64,000 nucleotides of DNA from JAFEDN01 sp963712715 (lineage in GTDB: Bacteria; Pseudomonadota; Gammaproteobacteria; Coxiellales; Coxiellaceae): assembly GCA_963712715.1 (NCBI GenBank), contig CAVQJI010000037.1:1-64000 (forward strand), written 5' to 3'. Below the pieces are notes generated by a model. It did not search any database. It saw nothing but the letters and a program-made list of their open reading frames with translations, and was not told the origin of the DNA. Positions 28,644 to 37,089 of the stretch are shown one piece after another. Positions within the stretch are counted from its first letter, which is position 1, and each line of letters opens with the position of its first letter. Position numbers and translations under genes: made by a program.

Positions 28644-29183
28644 ATGCTCATTCAATGTGATGAAGACCTCATCCGCCAATTTGGCCGTGCGGACGAATCG
28701 GCGGATATCAGCGAACAGGATCGTTATTCAGAGGTTCTCGGCAACTGGCATGCCAGTGTGATTAAAGTATTGGGCAGCCAATTCCTGATGTATGTTCACA
28801 CTAAAAGTTTGTATTCTACTCTGGATTTAATGGATGCGCCCGGCGGCGCGGTGATGATACAAACGGTACATAATTTGCGTGGAAAAATTCTGGAAATGTT
28901 AAACGATCATTATTACTTAACGGATTATCAGGAAAATTGCATCGTCCAGCCCTTCAAAAATATATGTTTTGGTCTCATCGACAATAAACGCATGGCGCGG
29001 ATTGTGCAGGGCATTATCCTGGCTTATCAAAAACGTTTTTTGCAGGCAAGGAATTCCAGCACGAATGGCGAAGTCCGGCTTTGGGAGCTGGAAGACGATT
29101 TAAACAACACCGCAAGGCGTAATTTAGGCGGCGCTACTCCGGCTGAAATCCTGCGTCAACTTGTCTGGTCCGGTATTAACTAA
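28644..29183 (+). CDS. Conserved hypothetical protein, DUF6933-like
   Basis: A 179-residue soluble protein without signal peptide or membrane segment. The segment LGNWHASVIKVLGSQFLMYVH followed by TKSLYSTLDLM resembles the short domain DUF6933 (pattern LGNWYANL...FVNxxTL), which is the only similarity I recognise and is tentative. The C-terminal part (WELEDDLNNTARRNLGGATP) is typical of proteins annotated only as hypothetical. It lies 16 bases after ilvE. Confidence 0.65.
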   Translation: MLIQCDEDLIRQFGRADESADISEQDRYSEVLGNWHASVIKVLGSQFLMYVHTKSLYSTLDLMDAPGGAVMIQTVHNLRGKILEMLNDHYYLTDYQENCIVQPFKNICFGLIDNKRMARIVQGIILAYQKRFLQARNSSTNGEVRLWELEDDLNNTARRNLGGATPAEILRQLVWSGIN

Positions 29184-29258
29184 TTTGATTTATTATTGAC
29201 CAGATACTAAGCTTTTTATGGTCTCAGTGTAAAAATTTTATAAGATAAGGAGAAATAT

Positions 29259-29480
29259 ATGAAAAATACATGGACGATCATAAGCCTGGTCGCTTTATTC
29301 TCAGCGGGATTATCGGGTTGTACGGGTAACAGAACGGCGAATACCGTTGTTGGCGCCGGTGCTGGAGCGGCAGGCGGTGCATTGGTGGGTAGCGCAGTAG
29401 GCGGTACCACTGGCGCGGTCGTGGGCGGAGTAGCGGGTGCTGCCGGCGGTGCTTATGTCGGTAACCAATACGGTCAATAA
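29259..29480 (+). CDS. Glycine-zipper lipoprotein, OsmB-like
   Basis: 73 residues. Signal peptide with lipobox LSGC (lipidated Cys at residue 21), then a Gly/Ala-rich region with repeated GxxxG spacing (GAGAGAAGGALVGSAVGGTT) forming two glycine-zipper helices. Size and plan match OsmB-type outer-membrane lipoproteins. A strong AAGGAG ribosome site precedes the ATG. lemA starts 13 bases downstream. Confidence 0.8.
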   Translation: MKNTWTIISLVALFSAGLSGCTGNRTANTVVGAGAGAAGGALVGSAVGGTTGAVVGGVAGAAGGAYVGNQYGQ

Positions 29481-29493
29481 AGTGAGATAGTGT

Positions 29494-30078
29494 ATGGGTG
29501 TTTTGATTGCAATCATTATAGTTTTGATATTAATCGCCGCTGGTGCGGCGGTCGGCATATATAATTCATTAATTTCGTTGATTGAAGCGGTGCGCAACAA
29601 TGAGCGGCAAATTGATATTCAGCTCGACCGGCGATTTAAAGTATTTGAATCTTTAGTCAACGTCGTTAAAAATTATATGGATTATGAAAAGTCCACTTTA
29701 AAAGATGTCGTGGCTTTGCGTAATCAGGCGATTACCGCTAAATCGCAAGGCGATACCGCAGGCTCGATGGCGGCGGAAAATAAAATTTCCGGGATATTAT
29801 CCGGCTTAAACGTCGTGTTTGAACAATACCCGAACTTGAAAGCCAATCAAAACGCCCTGCAACTCCAGGAAGAAATCGTCAATACGGAAAATAAATTAGC
29901 CTACGCCAAACAGGCCTATAACGACAGTGTGGAGCGTTACAATGCCAAGAAAAAATCGGCTTTCCAGTCGATGGTCGTTGGCGCGTTTCCGGGAAAACTG
30001 GATTTTGATTTCCCTTACTGGAATTTGGGTGGCCCTGAAAAAATAAAAGAGCGTGAAGATTATACCGTAAAGATGTAA
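29494..30078 (+). CDS. lemA: LemA family protein
   Basis: 194 residues with a single N-terminal membrane helix (VLIAIIIVLILIAAGAAVGI) and a long alpha-helical periplasmic-type domain containing the family signatures IQLDRRFKVFESLVNVVKNY and ENKLAYAKQAYNDSVERYN. Exact function is unknown in the family. An HtpX-type protease gene follows after 35 bases, the usual partner of lemA. Confidence 0.9.
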   Translation: MGVLIAIIIVLILIAAGAAVGIYNSLISLIEAVRNNERQIDIQLDRRFKVFESLVNVVKNYMDYEKSTLKDVVALRNQAITAKSQGDTAGSMAAENKISGILSGLNVVFEQYPNLKANQNALQLQEEIVNTENKLAYAKQAYNDSVERYNAKKKSAFQSMVVGAFPGKLDFDFPYWNLGGPEKIKEREDYTVKM

Positions 30079-30113
30079 GAACATCCCCTCGCGGTGGATA
30101 AGATGAGTGGGTT

Positions 30114-31166
30114 ATGGCGAATTTATCTAAAGATTTTCATGTCGATGCCGGCGATTGGCGGCAATCATTGCGCAGCAATCAGCGCCGAACGCGAATGGTG
30201 ATCGGCGTTTTTATATTATTATATCTGGGTCTGGGATTTCTGGTTGATTTATTTCTCAATTCCGAAAAATATCCGCAGACGTCCTTAGGGGCTATCAGTC
30301 ATGCTTTGCTGACCCTTCAGTTAATTCCTTATGCGACCATGATCACTACCGCGGTAGCGCTGATTTCTTTATGGGTGACTTACGCATTTTCAGATAAGTT
30401 AATGCTGCTGGGAACGGAATATCACGAAATCACCCCGCAAAATGCAGAAAACCTGCTGGAAAAGCAGCTCTATAATACAGTGGAAGAAATGCAGGTAGCG
30501 GCGGGTTTACGTTACATGCCGCGAGTATTTATTATCGAAGCGAACTACATGAATGCTTTTGCCAGCGGCTACAGTGAGAAATCAGCGATGGTCGCCATTA
30601 CTCGCGGGTTGCTGGAAAAACTGGACAGGTCTGAAATTCAGGCGGTGATGGCCCATGAGCTCAGTCACATTCGTCACCTCGATATCAAATTAACTTTAAC
30701 GGCCTCGGTATTGGCGAATTTAACGTTAATGGTTATTGATATTATGTTTTACGGTGTCCTGTTTGGCGGTGGCCGCCGAAACGGCCGTGACCGTGAAGGT
30801 GGAAACTGGTTAGTGATTGTGATCATGATTTTACGTTACGTATTGCCGTTGATTACCGTATTACTGATGCTGTTTTTAAGTCGCACTCGCGAATATATGG
30901 CCGATGCCGGCGCTGTGGAATTAATGCGCGATAATGAACCGCTGGCGCGGGCGTTACTCAAAATTGAGGGCGATTATGAAGCGCATCAAAACGAATATGC
31001 CGCGCAATATCGCCAGACTCCGCACGAGCAGGTGCGGCGTGAAGCCTATATATTTGATCCGACTGTGGCCGGCCTCAGCGCCAAACAATCCACCAGCGAT
31101 TTTTTTTCCACTCATCCCAACATCGCCAAACGTCTTGCCGCCATTGGCTTCAAACTGAAATCCTGA
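30114..31166 (+). CDS. htpX: M48-family membrane zinc protease, HtpX-like
   Basis: 350 residues with several membrane helices and the zinc motif HELSHIRH (HExxH) plus a downstream acidic ligand region REYMADAGAVEL. Members degrade misfolded inner-membrane proteins. It is longer than E. coli HtpX (293 aa) and has an N-terminal cytosolic extension, as in M48 proteases paired with LemA. Co-transcribed with lemA. Confidence 0.88.
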   Translation: MANLSKDFHVDAGDWRQSLRSNQRRTRMVIGVFILLYLGLGFLVDLFLNSEKYPQTSLGAISHALLTLQLIPYATMITTAVALISLWVTYAFSDKLMLLGTEYHEITPQNAENLLEKQLYNTVEEMQVAAGLRYMPRVFIIEANYMNAFASGYSEKSAMVAITRGLLEKLDRSEIQAVMAHELSHIRHLDIKLTLTASVLANLTLMVIDIMFYGVLFGGGRRNGRDREGGNWLVIVIMILRYVLPLITVLLMLFLSRTREYMADAGAVELMRDNEPLARALLKIEGDYEAHQNEYAAQYRQTPHEQVRREAYIFDPTVAGLSAKQSTSDFFSTHPNIAKRLAAIGFKLKS

Positions 31167-31615
31167 ATTGCTTTCTTTGCCCGCATATTTAACCACACAA
31201 GTGGACATGTTACTCCATTGAAATGTTAATGCGACCTTGCAGCAGTGGGAACAACATAGAAGCGAACCGAGCTCCTTGGCGAGAAATTTTTTACGGGTAA
31301 TTGAACGTAATCCGAAAGCAGTGCAACAAGCTCTGAGTTAGCGATTATTTTGGTATTGTATTCTGAGTAAGACATTTAGCTTAATTAACCTTCAAACTTC
31401 GGCAAAGTCTTTGGACTTAATGATAAAGACGGTGCCTGCTATGTGTAGCTCCACAAGATCATAAAGCCAACCGATGGAGGACTTTCCCTAATGGCACATA
31501 ACTCAGATATTTCTCAAATAGAAAATGGTGTTCGCAGCATTGGACGCACGATAGCTATACGCATTGAAAAATTATTTGATGTTAACTATACTCAAAACGA
31601 TTGAATTTTCGATAT
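31167..31615. other. Long intergenic stretch, with a doubtful 37-codon ORF
   Basis: No recognisable gene. A 37-codon ORF at 31491-31604 on the plus strand (MAHNSDISQIENGVRSIG...) has GGAGG nine bases before its ATG but no similarity I recognise. The rest may be a decayed gene; frames are closed by many stops. Confidence 0.35.
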
Positions 31616-31702
31616 CGTCATTGCGAGCGCCAGCGAAGCAATCCAGTACAGAGCGTTGTCTGAAGTACGTGCTGGATTGCTTCGCTGGCGCTCGCAATGA
31701 CG
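31616..31702. repeat. Core palindrome, copy B (no outer element)
   Basis: Begins CGTCATTGCGAGCGCCAGCG and ends with the reverse complement, with GCAATCCAGTAC inner arms. Unlike the copies at 18.6, 33.1, 51.4 and 55.3 kb it lacks the CATAGGCGTCA outer ends, so the core is a repeat unit by itself. Confidence 0.9.
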
Positions 31703-31743
31703 GCTTGAACCTAAAAATCAGGCGCTTTGACTATAGGTCATTT

Positions 31744-32241
31744 TTAGAATAATTCCTTTTTCTTAAAAAAAGTTTTCAATAACAGCATTAGAACGCCCGT
31801 GACAATGGCGCTATCGGCGACATTAAAAGTAGCGAAATGCCAATCTTTAATATGAAAATCAATAAAATCGATTACGAAAGCAATGCGCATCCGGTCGATT
31901 AAATTACCGGCCGCACCACCGATCAAAAAACTCAGCGCACAGGCTGTCCATGCGTTTGGGTAAGACAAACGCAGCAGCCAAATCAACAGCACAACAATCA
32001 CTATTACTGAAATTATGCTGAAAAACGCCACCTGCCAACCGCCCGCTTCTTTCAGAAAGCTAAATGCCGCCCCCTGATTATAACTTAAAATTAAATTAAA
32101 AAATGGCGACAAGCGTAACGACGACTCAACATGAAAATGATGCGACATTACATATTTAGTCAATTGATCCACAAAAATGACTAAAAGAATCAGCAAAAAC
32201 CACAGTCTAACCTTATATAATTGTGATTGGCTTATTTTCAT
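31744..32241 (-). CDS. lspA: Lipoprotein signal peptidase II
   Basis: 165 residues with four membrane helices; cleaves signal peptides of lipoproteins after lipidation. Both catalytic aspartate motifs are present: GGAAGNLIDRMRIAFVIDFI and FNVADSAIVTG, as well as the N-terminal VDQLTKY and NQGAAFSFL. The usual ileS partner is not adjacent. Confidence 0.95.
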   Translation of the reverse strand: MKISQSQLYKVRLWFLLILLVIFVDQLTKYVMSHHFHVESSLRLSPFFNLILSYNQGAAFSFLKEAGGWQVAFFSIISVIVIVVLLIWLLRLSYPNAWTACALSFLIGGAAGNLIDRMRIAFVIDFIDFHIKDWHFATFNVADSAIVTGVLMLLLKTFFKKKELF

Positions 32242-32317
32242 TTTGTATTTGCATCATCATCAAATTCAGCGTGCCCAATATAACCTTTATAATTTAACAT
32301 GGCTTAACTCCAGCTTC

Positions 32318-32686
32318 TTATTTAATTAAAAACTTTTCCGCTTCGCGTTCGGCGTATTGTTTTAATTCGGCTTTGCTGCTTTCCAGGCGTATGTAGTAAA
32401 GGAATATAGCCAGCGCTTCGGGATTCGGGTCGGTCTGATGGTCCAAAGGGTGTCCATGGCCTGTCAGCAACCAGCGGATGGAAATATCCAGAGTCTGGGT
32501 GTAGCGGATAATATCGCTCGCCTTTACTTCATAATCGCCACGCTCGTGGGCTCGATAAGTGGTCACGGCGCCGCCACAGGCGTTAGCAAAAGAGCTGCGA
32601 TTTTTATATCCTCGTGCTATTCGTGCAATTTTTAACCTGACTGGTACGAAATCGGATAATATTTTTATATCAATACGCTCGTTCAT
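32318..32686 (-). CDS. XRE-family helix-turn-helix regulator
   Basis: 122 residues. A helix-turn-helix of the phage-repressor type covers about residues 14-75 (RLKIARIARGYKNRSSFANA, then AVTTYRAHERGDYEVKASDI) followed by a conserved ISIRWLLTGHG segment, seen in small XRE regulators. The C-terminus is helical and charged. It diverges from the 32821 gene across a 134-base gap that includes TTTGT/ACAAA dyad sequence at 32728-32745, a possible operator. Confidence 0.75.
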   Translation of the reverse strand: MNERIDIKILSDFVPVRLKIARIARGYKNRSSFANACGGAVTTYRAHERGDYEVKASDIIRYTQTLDISIRWLLTGHGHPLDHQTDPNPEALAIFLYYIRLESSKAELKQYAEREAEKFLIK

Positions 32687-32820
32687 ATATTGACGAAACC
32701 TCTACTTTAGTATATTGTTGGCACCTGTTTGTAAGGATACACAAAGGATCAGCACATTCATAGCGAAGCGCCGAAGCCAAGGATATTCGGCCCTCGCTGG
32801 ACTGAAGGAGAACAGAATCA

Positions 32821-33075
32821 ATGGATAATGGCCTAAAAATTCAGCAGCTCATTTTTGGTGAGAAGGGATTAACATTTGTCATCAAACGAAAAAAAGATGA
32901 TCGATGCATTCATTTCCCGGTGTCGGAATTATTCTGTAATGACCATTTGCTCGCCGAATTCAATCTGGCGGACATCCGGTTAATCAGTTATTTTGCCGCG
33001 ATGGAAGAATATCAAACAGACACAATTTTTCTGAAAAAAATCAAAAAACGCCGCTTTGCCAAAGACCCCCTTTAA
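32821..33075 (+). CDS. Small hypothetical protein
   Basis: 84 residues, ATG preceded by GGAG. Mixed alpha/beta composition with a basic C-terminus (LKKIKKRRFAKDPL). No family recognised. It is divergent from the XRE regulator gene and may be controlled by it. Confidence 0.55.
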   Translation: MDNGLKIQQLIFGEKGLTFVIKRKKDDRCIHFPVSELFCNDHLLAEFNLADIRLISYFAAMEEYQTDTIFLKKIKKRRFAKDPL

Positions 33076-33110
33076 AGAAAATTATATTCTCTCGCCCCCG
33101 AGTACGGGGG

Positions 33111-33274
33111 CATAGGCGTCAAGTTATGCGGTTCTGCACCAAAAAGCATAGTCATTGCGAGCGCGAGCGAAGCAATCCAGTTCGAACTTTGTAGAAATTC
33201 TGTACTGGATTGCTTCGCTCGCGCTCGCAATGACGGCGTCCTTGAGGAAAAAAACTCTTAGCTTGACGCCTATG
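33111..33274. repeat. Palindromic MITE-like element, copy C, with perfect 11-bp duplication
   Basis: Ends CATAGGCGTCAAG and CTTGACGCCTATG surround the core palindrome at 33151-33234. The element is flanked by GAGTACGGGGG on both sides (33100-33110 and 33275-33285), and the joined flanks recreate a dispersed repeat of the type seen intact at 27498. This is direct evidence of insertion with target duplication. Confidence 0.92.
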
Positions 33275-33331
33275 GAGTACGGGGGAGAGGGAGGATTTTT
33301 TTCTTCTTCTAATTTGAATCCATTTGCAAAG

Positions 33332-33498
33332 TCAATATTTTAAAGATTCGCCAAGGCGCTAACGAGACGGACGGGTGGCAGAGGAAAAAGATTTTGCGCG
33401 CGCAGCGCGTACTCGCGCGAGCACGGAAAATCTTTTTCCTCTGACAGGCCCCGTCGAGTGCTTACCTGCTATTCCTTGGCGAATCTTTAAAATATTGA
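33332..33498. repeat. 167-bp inverted-repeat (MITE-like) element
   Basis: Perfect 25-bp terminal inverted repeats at 33332-33356 and 33474-33498 (starting TCAATATTTTAAAGATTCGC). Inside is a second stem, CAGAGGAAAAAGATTTT with its complement, around a GC-rich loop. No coding capacity. One arm recurs at 12494-12545 together with the 13 bases outside the left terminus. Confidence 0.9.
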
Positions 33499-33530
33499 CG
33501 GAGCTCTGGAATGGCTCAAAACGGACCTGA

Positions 33531-34460
33531 CTAAATCTCTTCCGGCGTTCGAAGATATTGTTGCACCGACAGCCAGGAGCCCATTAAACCAAGCAGCGCA
33601 CAAGCCACAATAATGATTAATTCACCCGAATAACTCAAGCCCTGCAGTTGCCAATGATCATGATAACTTTCCGCCAGGCGAAGAGCAGGCGCCTGCAGCC
33701 ACCAAAATAAAATACTCACCAACAGACAGGCAATCAAACCACCGAGCATGCCGTATAAAGCTCCGCGATACAGCATCGGACGGCGGATAAATGCCGGTGT
33801 TGCGCCGACCAGCTTCAGCACCATAATTTCCTGACGGTGGCTTTGGGTGGCCATGCGCATGGTATTGCCCACAATGAGCGCAACTCCAACCCCGAACAAA
33901 AACATCAGGCCATAAGTAATGCGTTCACCCAATACCATTAATTCATACAGCCTTTTGACCCAAAGAGTATCCAGTTGGCTGGCGTCGACGTGGGGTAATT
34001 GAGCCAGTGAGGATAGAAGATTTTGACTGTCCGCCGGAGATTGGAAATCAATACGTGGGGTAATCACAATGATTCCTGGCAAAGGATTTTCCGGGAGAGA
34101 CCGCAAAGCTGATCCCAAAGCAGATTGTTGCTGAAATTCCTGCAGACCTTGTGCCGGTGAAACATAGCTGACTTCGGCGATATCGCTGCGTTTTTGTAAT
34201 TGTTTCATGAGCGCGGCGACTTGATCTTCTTTGACATCAGCTTGTAAATAAAGAGAAATAGTGGGGTCGTTATGCCATTGCCGGGCGAATTGCTGACCAT
34301 TTTGTAATAAGGCATATAACCCTGCCGGAAAGGTCATGGCTATACCAATCACCAGCAAGGTCATGCCGCTCGCAACAGGCGTTCGCAGCAATTCCCCCAG
34401 AGCGAACAAAAAAGCGCGCAGATGATTTTCCAGCCAACGGCGAGCAAAATTTAGAATCAT
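33531..34460 (-). CDS. ftsX: Cell division permease FtsX
   Basis: 309 residues with a cytoplasmic N-terminus, one membrane helix (VASGMTLLVIGIAMTFPAGL), a periplasmic loop and three C-terminal helices, the FtsX plan. With FtsE it forms the complex that activates septal peptidoglycan hydrolases. The gap to ftsE is 160 bases and holds a repeat element, whereas ftsE and ftsX normally touch or overlap. Confidence 0.93.
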   Translation of the reverse strand: MILNFARRWLENHLRAFLFALGELLRTPVASGMTLLVIGIAMTFPAGLYALLQNGQQFARQWHNDPTISLYLQADVKEDQVAALMKQLQKRSDIAEVSYVSPAQGLQEFQQQSALGSALRSLPENPLPGIIVITPRIDFQSPADSQNLLSSLAQLPHVDASQLDTLWVKRLYELMVLGERITYGLMFLFGVGVALIVGNTMRMATQSHRQEIMVLKLVGATPAFIRRPMLYRGALYGMLGGLIACLLVSILFWWLQAPALRLAESYHDHWQLQGLSYSGELIIIVACALLGLMGSWLSVQQYLRTPEEI

Positions 34461-34514
34461 TTCAGCAATTCCCGTGAATTTTAACTATCAGATTTAAAAA
34501 AATAAATCACCCTA

Positions 34515-34636
34515 CCCGATGGGGGATCGCAAGGGGGAGAGAGCGGAGCGTCTCCCCCTTCATTCCGAGCATCGGCTCCGCCGAGCGCAGGATAAAAACA
34601 GGAAGCAATTTTCGCTGTACTCAGCGAGAATTGCTG
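34515..34636. repeat. Second repeat family (R2), copy inside the ftsE-ftsX junction
   Basis: About 122 bases with several hairpins: GGGGGAGA/TCTCCCCC, CGGCTCCGCCG and CAGCGAGAATTGCTG with a partner TTTTCGCTG. About 80% matches the reverse complement of 38854-38976. Its end overlaps the last codons of ftsE. Confidence 0.85.
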
Positions 34637-35286
34637 TCCAGTAAATGCCCGTCCTTGAGCCGGAGAATAGGATGGTTCAGACTCGCGATCATGGACAAAT
34701 CATGCGTCGCGATCAGCACTGTGACGCCGACCTGGTGGAACGCCTCAAAGAGTCGCATGATATCCAGCGATAAGCCCGGGTCCAGGTTTCCAGTGGGCTC
34801 GTCCGCTAACAGAATTTCGGGTTTATTCACCACGGCGCGAGCAATGCTGACGCGCTGCTGTTCCCCGCTGGATAATCCTAAAGGATAGAGCTTTTCTTTA
34901 GCTAACAAACCGACTTTTTCCAGCGCGGCCCGTACCCGCCGTTGAATTTCCATATGAGAATAACCGCTGACCTGTAAAGGTAGCGCCACATTTTCAAATA
35001 CCGTGCGATCCGCCAACAGCAGCGGATTTTGAAAAATCACCCCGATGCGGCGACGCAAGTAAGGAATATGGCGCGATGGCAGTTTCTCCAGATGTTTATT
35101 ATTTAGGAACACCTGGCCCCGAGTAGGCTGTTCCATGCACATGATCAATTTTAATAAAGTGGTTTTTCCGGCGCCGGAATGCCCTGTGAGAAACATCATT
35201 TCGCCTTTGGAAATTTTAAAATTGACGTTGGTCAGTGCCTGATGACCATTAGTATAAATTTTGTTAACATTATTAAATTGAATCAT
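34621..35286 (-). CDS. ftsE: Cell division ATP-binding protein FtsE
   Basis: ABC ATPase of 221 residues. Walker A GHSGAGKTT, signature LSSGEQQRVSIARAV and Walker B ILLADEPTGNLD are complete, and the N-terminus MIQFNNVNKIY is typical, which decides for the ATG at 35286 over 35301. The last residues (NSR and stop) are encoded within the R2 repeat, so the native C-terminus has been replaced. Confidence 0.95.
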   Translation of the reverse strand: MIQFNNVNKIYTNGHQALTNVNFKISKGEMMFLTGHSGAGKTTLLKLIMCMEQPTRGQVFLNNKHLEKLPSRHIPYLRRRIGVIFQNPLLLADRTVFENVALPLQVSGYSHMEIQRRVRAALEKVGLLAKEKLYPLGLSSGEQQRVSIARAVVNKPEILLADEPTGNLDPGLSLDIMRLFEAFHQVGVTVLIATHDLSMIASLNHPILRLKDGHLLDSNSR

Positions 35287-35334
35287 GGGTTGAGTATACA
35301 AAAAAATTGATCGTTAAAGAATGGGTTTTTAGGC

Positions 35335-36051
35335 ATGCAACGAACATTCATAAAGATTTCCATATTAACTGGCATGGTACTGAGTGTGTTTTCTTTGGAG
35401 AAAGCATGGGCGGATAGTCAGTTTATTTATCTGGGCGCCGAGCCGGTATTATCCTGGAATCATTTTATTTGGCAAAATGCCGATACCTCGAATAACTCTA
35501 CGCCGGATGCTAATGGCGAGACCGTCATTAATCAAACCACCGGGGCTTTACAGGCGGCTTTATTTACCGGCTATGGCGTGGTAATCGACTGGATTTATCT
35601 GGACGTTGAAGGAGCGATTCAGTTGGGAAAACGGTCAGCTTCCAGCACCACACTCAACGAAAATACTCAGGAAACTTTTTATAACACGGAAACCATGAAC
35701 GATATTTATACCGTAGATTTCCGGCCTGGATTTATTTTGTGGCATACCCACAGTGTACTCTATGGTATTGCGGGGTTGAATACGGCTAAATTTACCGCAC
35801 AACAGGAAAATAGCGAGGGCGTTATCGTCCAGGACAACGGCGGTATGCGCAGGAATGGTTTGCGTTTTGGTGGAGGTTATAGTTTAGAATTGGGAAAATT
35901 TTTTATGGTGCGAGTGGAATATGTCCATACTAAATTTTCAGATTTCCAGTTCACGGATACGGTTCCCAATAGCAAAGAATCTCACACCTGGGATCTCGGT
36001 TTATCCAGCAATGAAGTAACCGCTGGCCTTGCCCTGACTTTAGCATTGTAA
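35335..36051 (+). CDS. Outer-membrane beta-barrel protein
   Basis: 238 residues with a signal peptide (cleavage after AWA, residue ~26), alternating hydrophobic/aromatic strands and a C-terminal strand TAGLALTLAL, the plan of an OmpA-like or Opa-like eight-stranded barrel. The GGGYSLELGKFFMVRVEYVH segment is typical of such barrels. It sits on the opposite strand between ftsY and ftsE, which belong to one operon in most gammaproteobacteria. A role in surface interaction is possible but unproven. Confidence 0.75.
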   Translation: MQRTFIKISILTGMVLSVFSLEKAWADSQFIYLGAEPVLSWNHFIWQNADTSNNSTPDANGETVINQTTGALQAALFTGYGVVIDWIYLDVEGAIQLGKRSASSTTLNENTQETFYNTETMNDIYTVDFRPGFILWHTHSVLYGIAGLNTAKFTAQQENSEGVIVQDNGGMRRNGLRFGGGYSLELGKFFMVRVEYVHTKFSDFQFTDTVPNSKESHTWDLGLSSNEVTAGLALTLAL

Positions 36052-36058
36052 TCATTAG

Positions 36059-37027
36059 TCACGACTGAAAAAGGGCATTGACAAATTCTTTGGCGTTAAA
36101 GGGTTTAAGATCGTCAAGTTGCTCGCCAATACCAATAAAACGGATCGGTAATTTCATTTTGTGAGTGATCGCAAAGACCATTCCGCCTTTAGCGGTGCCA
36201 TCCAGTTTAGTGATGCACAGGCCGGTGAGACCAATGGCCTGGTGGAACTGTTCCGCCTGCCGCAGAGCATTCTGGCCGATGCCGGCGTCGATCACCAGCA
36301 TGACTTCCTGAGGAGCGGCAGGATTAATTTTACCTAAAACACGCTTAATTTTCGCCAGTTCAGCCATCAGGGGTTCCTGAGTGTGCAAACGTCCGGCGGT
36401 GTCGGCGATGAGTAGATCGATCTGTTTAGCGATGGCCGCCTGCATGGCGTCAAATATCACCGAGGCGCTGTCCGCGCCCTGATGCTGCGCAATGACTGGC
36501 ACCCGATTGCGTTCCCCCCACACCTGTAATTGTTCAGTAGCCGCCGCCCGAAAGGTATCTCCCGCTGCCAGCATGACTCGTTTGTTTTGTTGTTGATAAT
36601 AATGACAGATTTTGGCAATGCTGGTCGTTTTTCCCGAGCCGTTCACCCCGACCATCAAAATCACAGAAGGCTGTCCCTGAAGTTTCAGCGGTTGGCTATA
36701 CGGCAGAAGTAATTCTTCCAACTGATTTTTTAATGCGGCAATCAGTCTTTGTGGATCATTCAACTCGTTGCGTTCAACTTGTGCCGTCAATTGTTTGAGT
36801 ATTTGTTCAGAAACGTCTACCCCCATATCAGCCATGAGTAGTTGTGTTTCCAGTTCGCGCAGTAAATCGGCATCGATCTGTTTTTTTCCAAGAACAAGGT
36901 TAGCCAGATTGTCTACAAGAGTGCGGCGCGTGCGTGTTAAACCGGCGCTGAGACGTGAAAGCCATCCCTGTTTAGGAGGGGACTCGGCGTTTCTGGAAGG
37001 TTGGTTGTTTTTCAAAAAATCAAACAT
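36059..37027 (-). CDS. ftsY: Signal recognition particle receptor FtsY
   Basis: 322 residues. The SRP GTPase NG domain is complete: GVNGSGKTTSIAKICHYY, DTFRAAATEQL, DTAGRLHTQEPLMAEL, TKLDGTAKGG and GIGEQLDDLKPF. The acidic N-terminal A domain of E. coli FtsY is almost absent, as in many short FtsY proteins. Its 3' end lies 7 bases from the convergent barrel gene. Confidence 0.96.
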   Translation of the reverse strand: MFDFLKNNQPSRNAESPPKQGWLSRLSAGLTRTRRTLVDNLANLVLGKKQIDADLLRELETQLLMADMGVDVSEQILKQLTAQVERNELNDPQRLIAALKNQLEELLLPYSQPLKLQGQPSVILMVGVNGSGKTTSIAKICHYYQQQNKRVMLAAGDTFRAAATEQLQVWGERNRVPVIAQHQGADSASVIFDAMQAAIAKQIDLLIADTAGRLHTQEPLMAELAKIKRVLGKINPAAPQEVMLVIDAGIGQNALRQAEQFHQAIGLTGLCITKLDGTAKGGMVFAITHKMKLPIRFIGIGEQLDDLKPFNAKEFVNALFQS

Positions 37028-37089
37028 GTTTTATATCATATTGTTCGATGTTAATATGCTGACAGGGACCATTATATAGGAATCTCGAC

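Noticed and set aside
31170..31610. A degraded insertion sequence between htpX and lspA.
   Set aside because: No transposase fragment or inverted ends could be recognised; only a doubtful 37-codon ORF.
32318..33075. The XRE regulator and the small gene beside it as a prophage remnant or a toxin-antitoxin pair.
   Set aside because: No integrase, phage structural gene or toxin signature; the two are divergent, unlike usual TA pairs.
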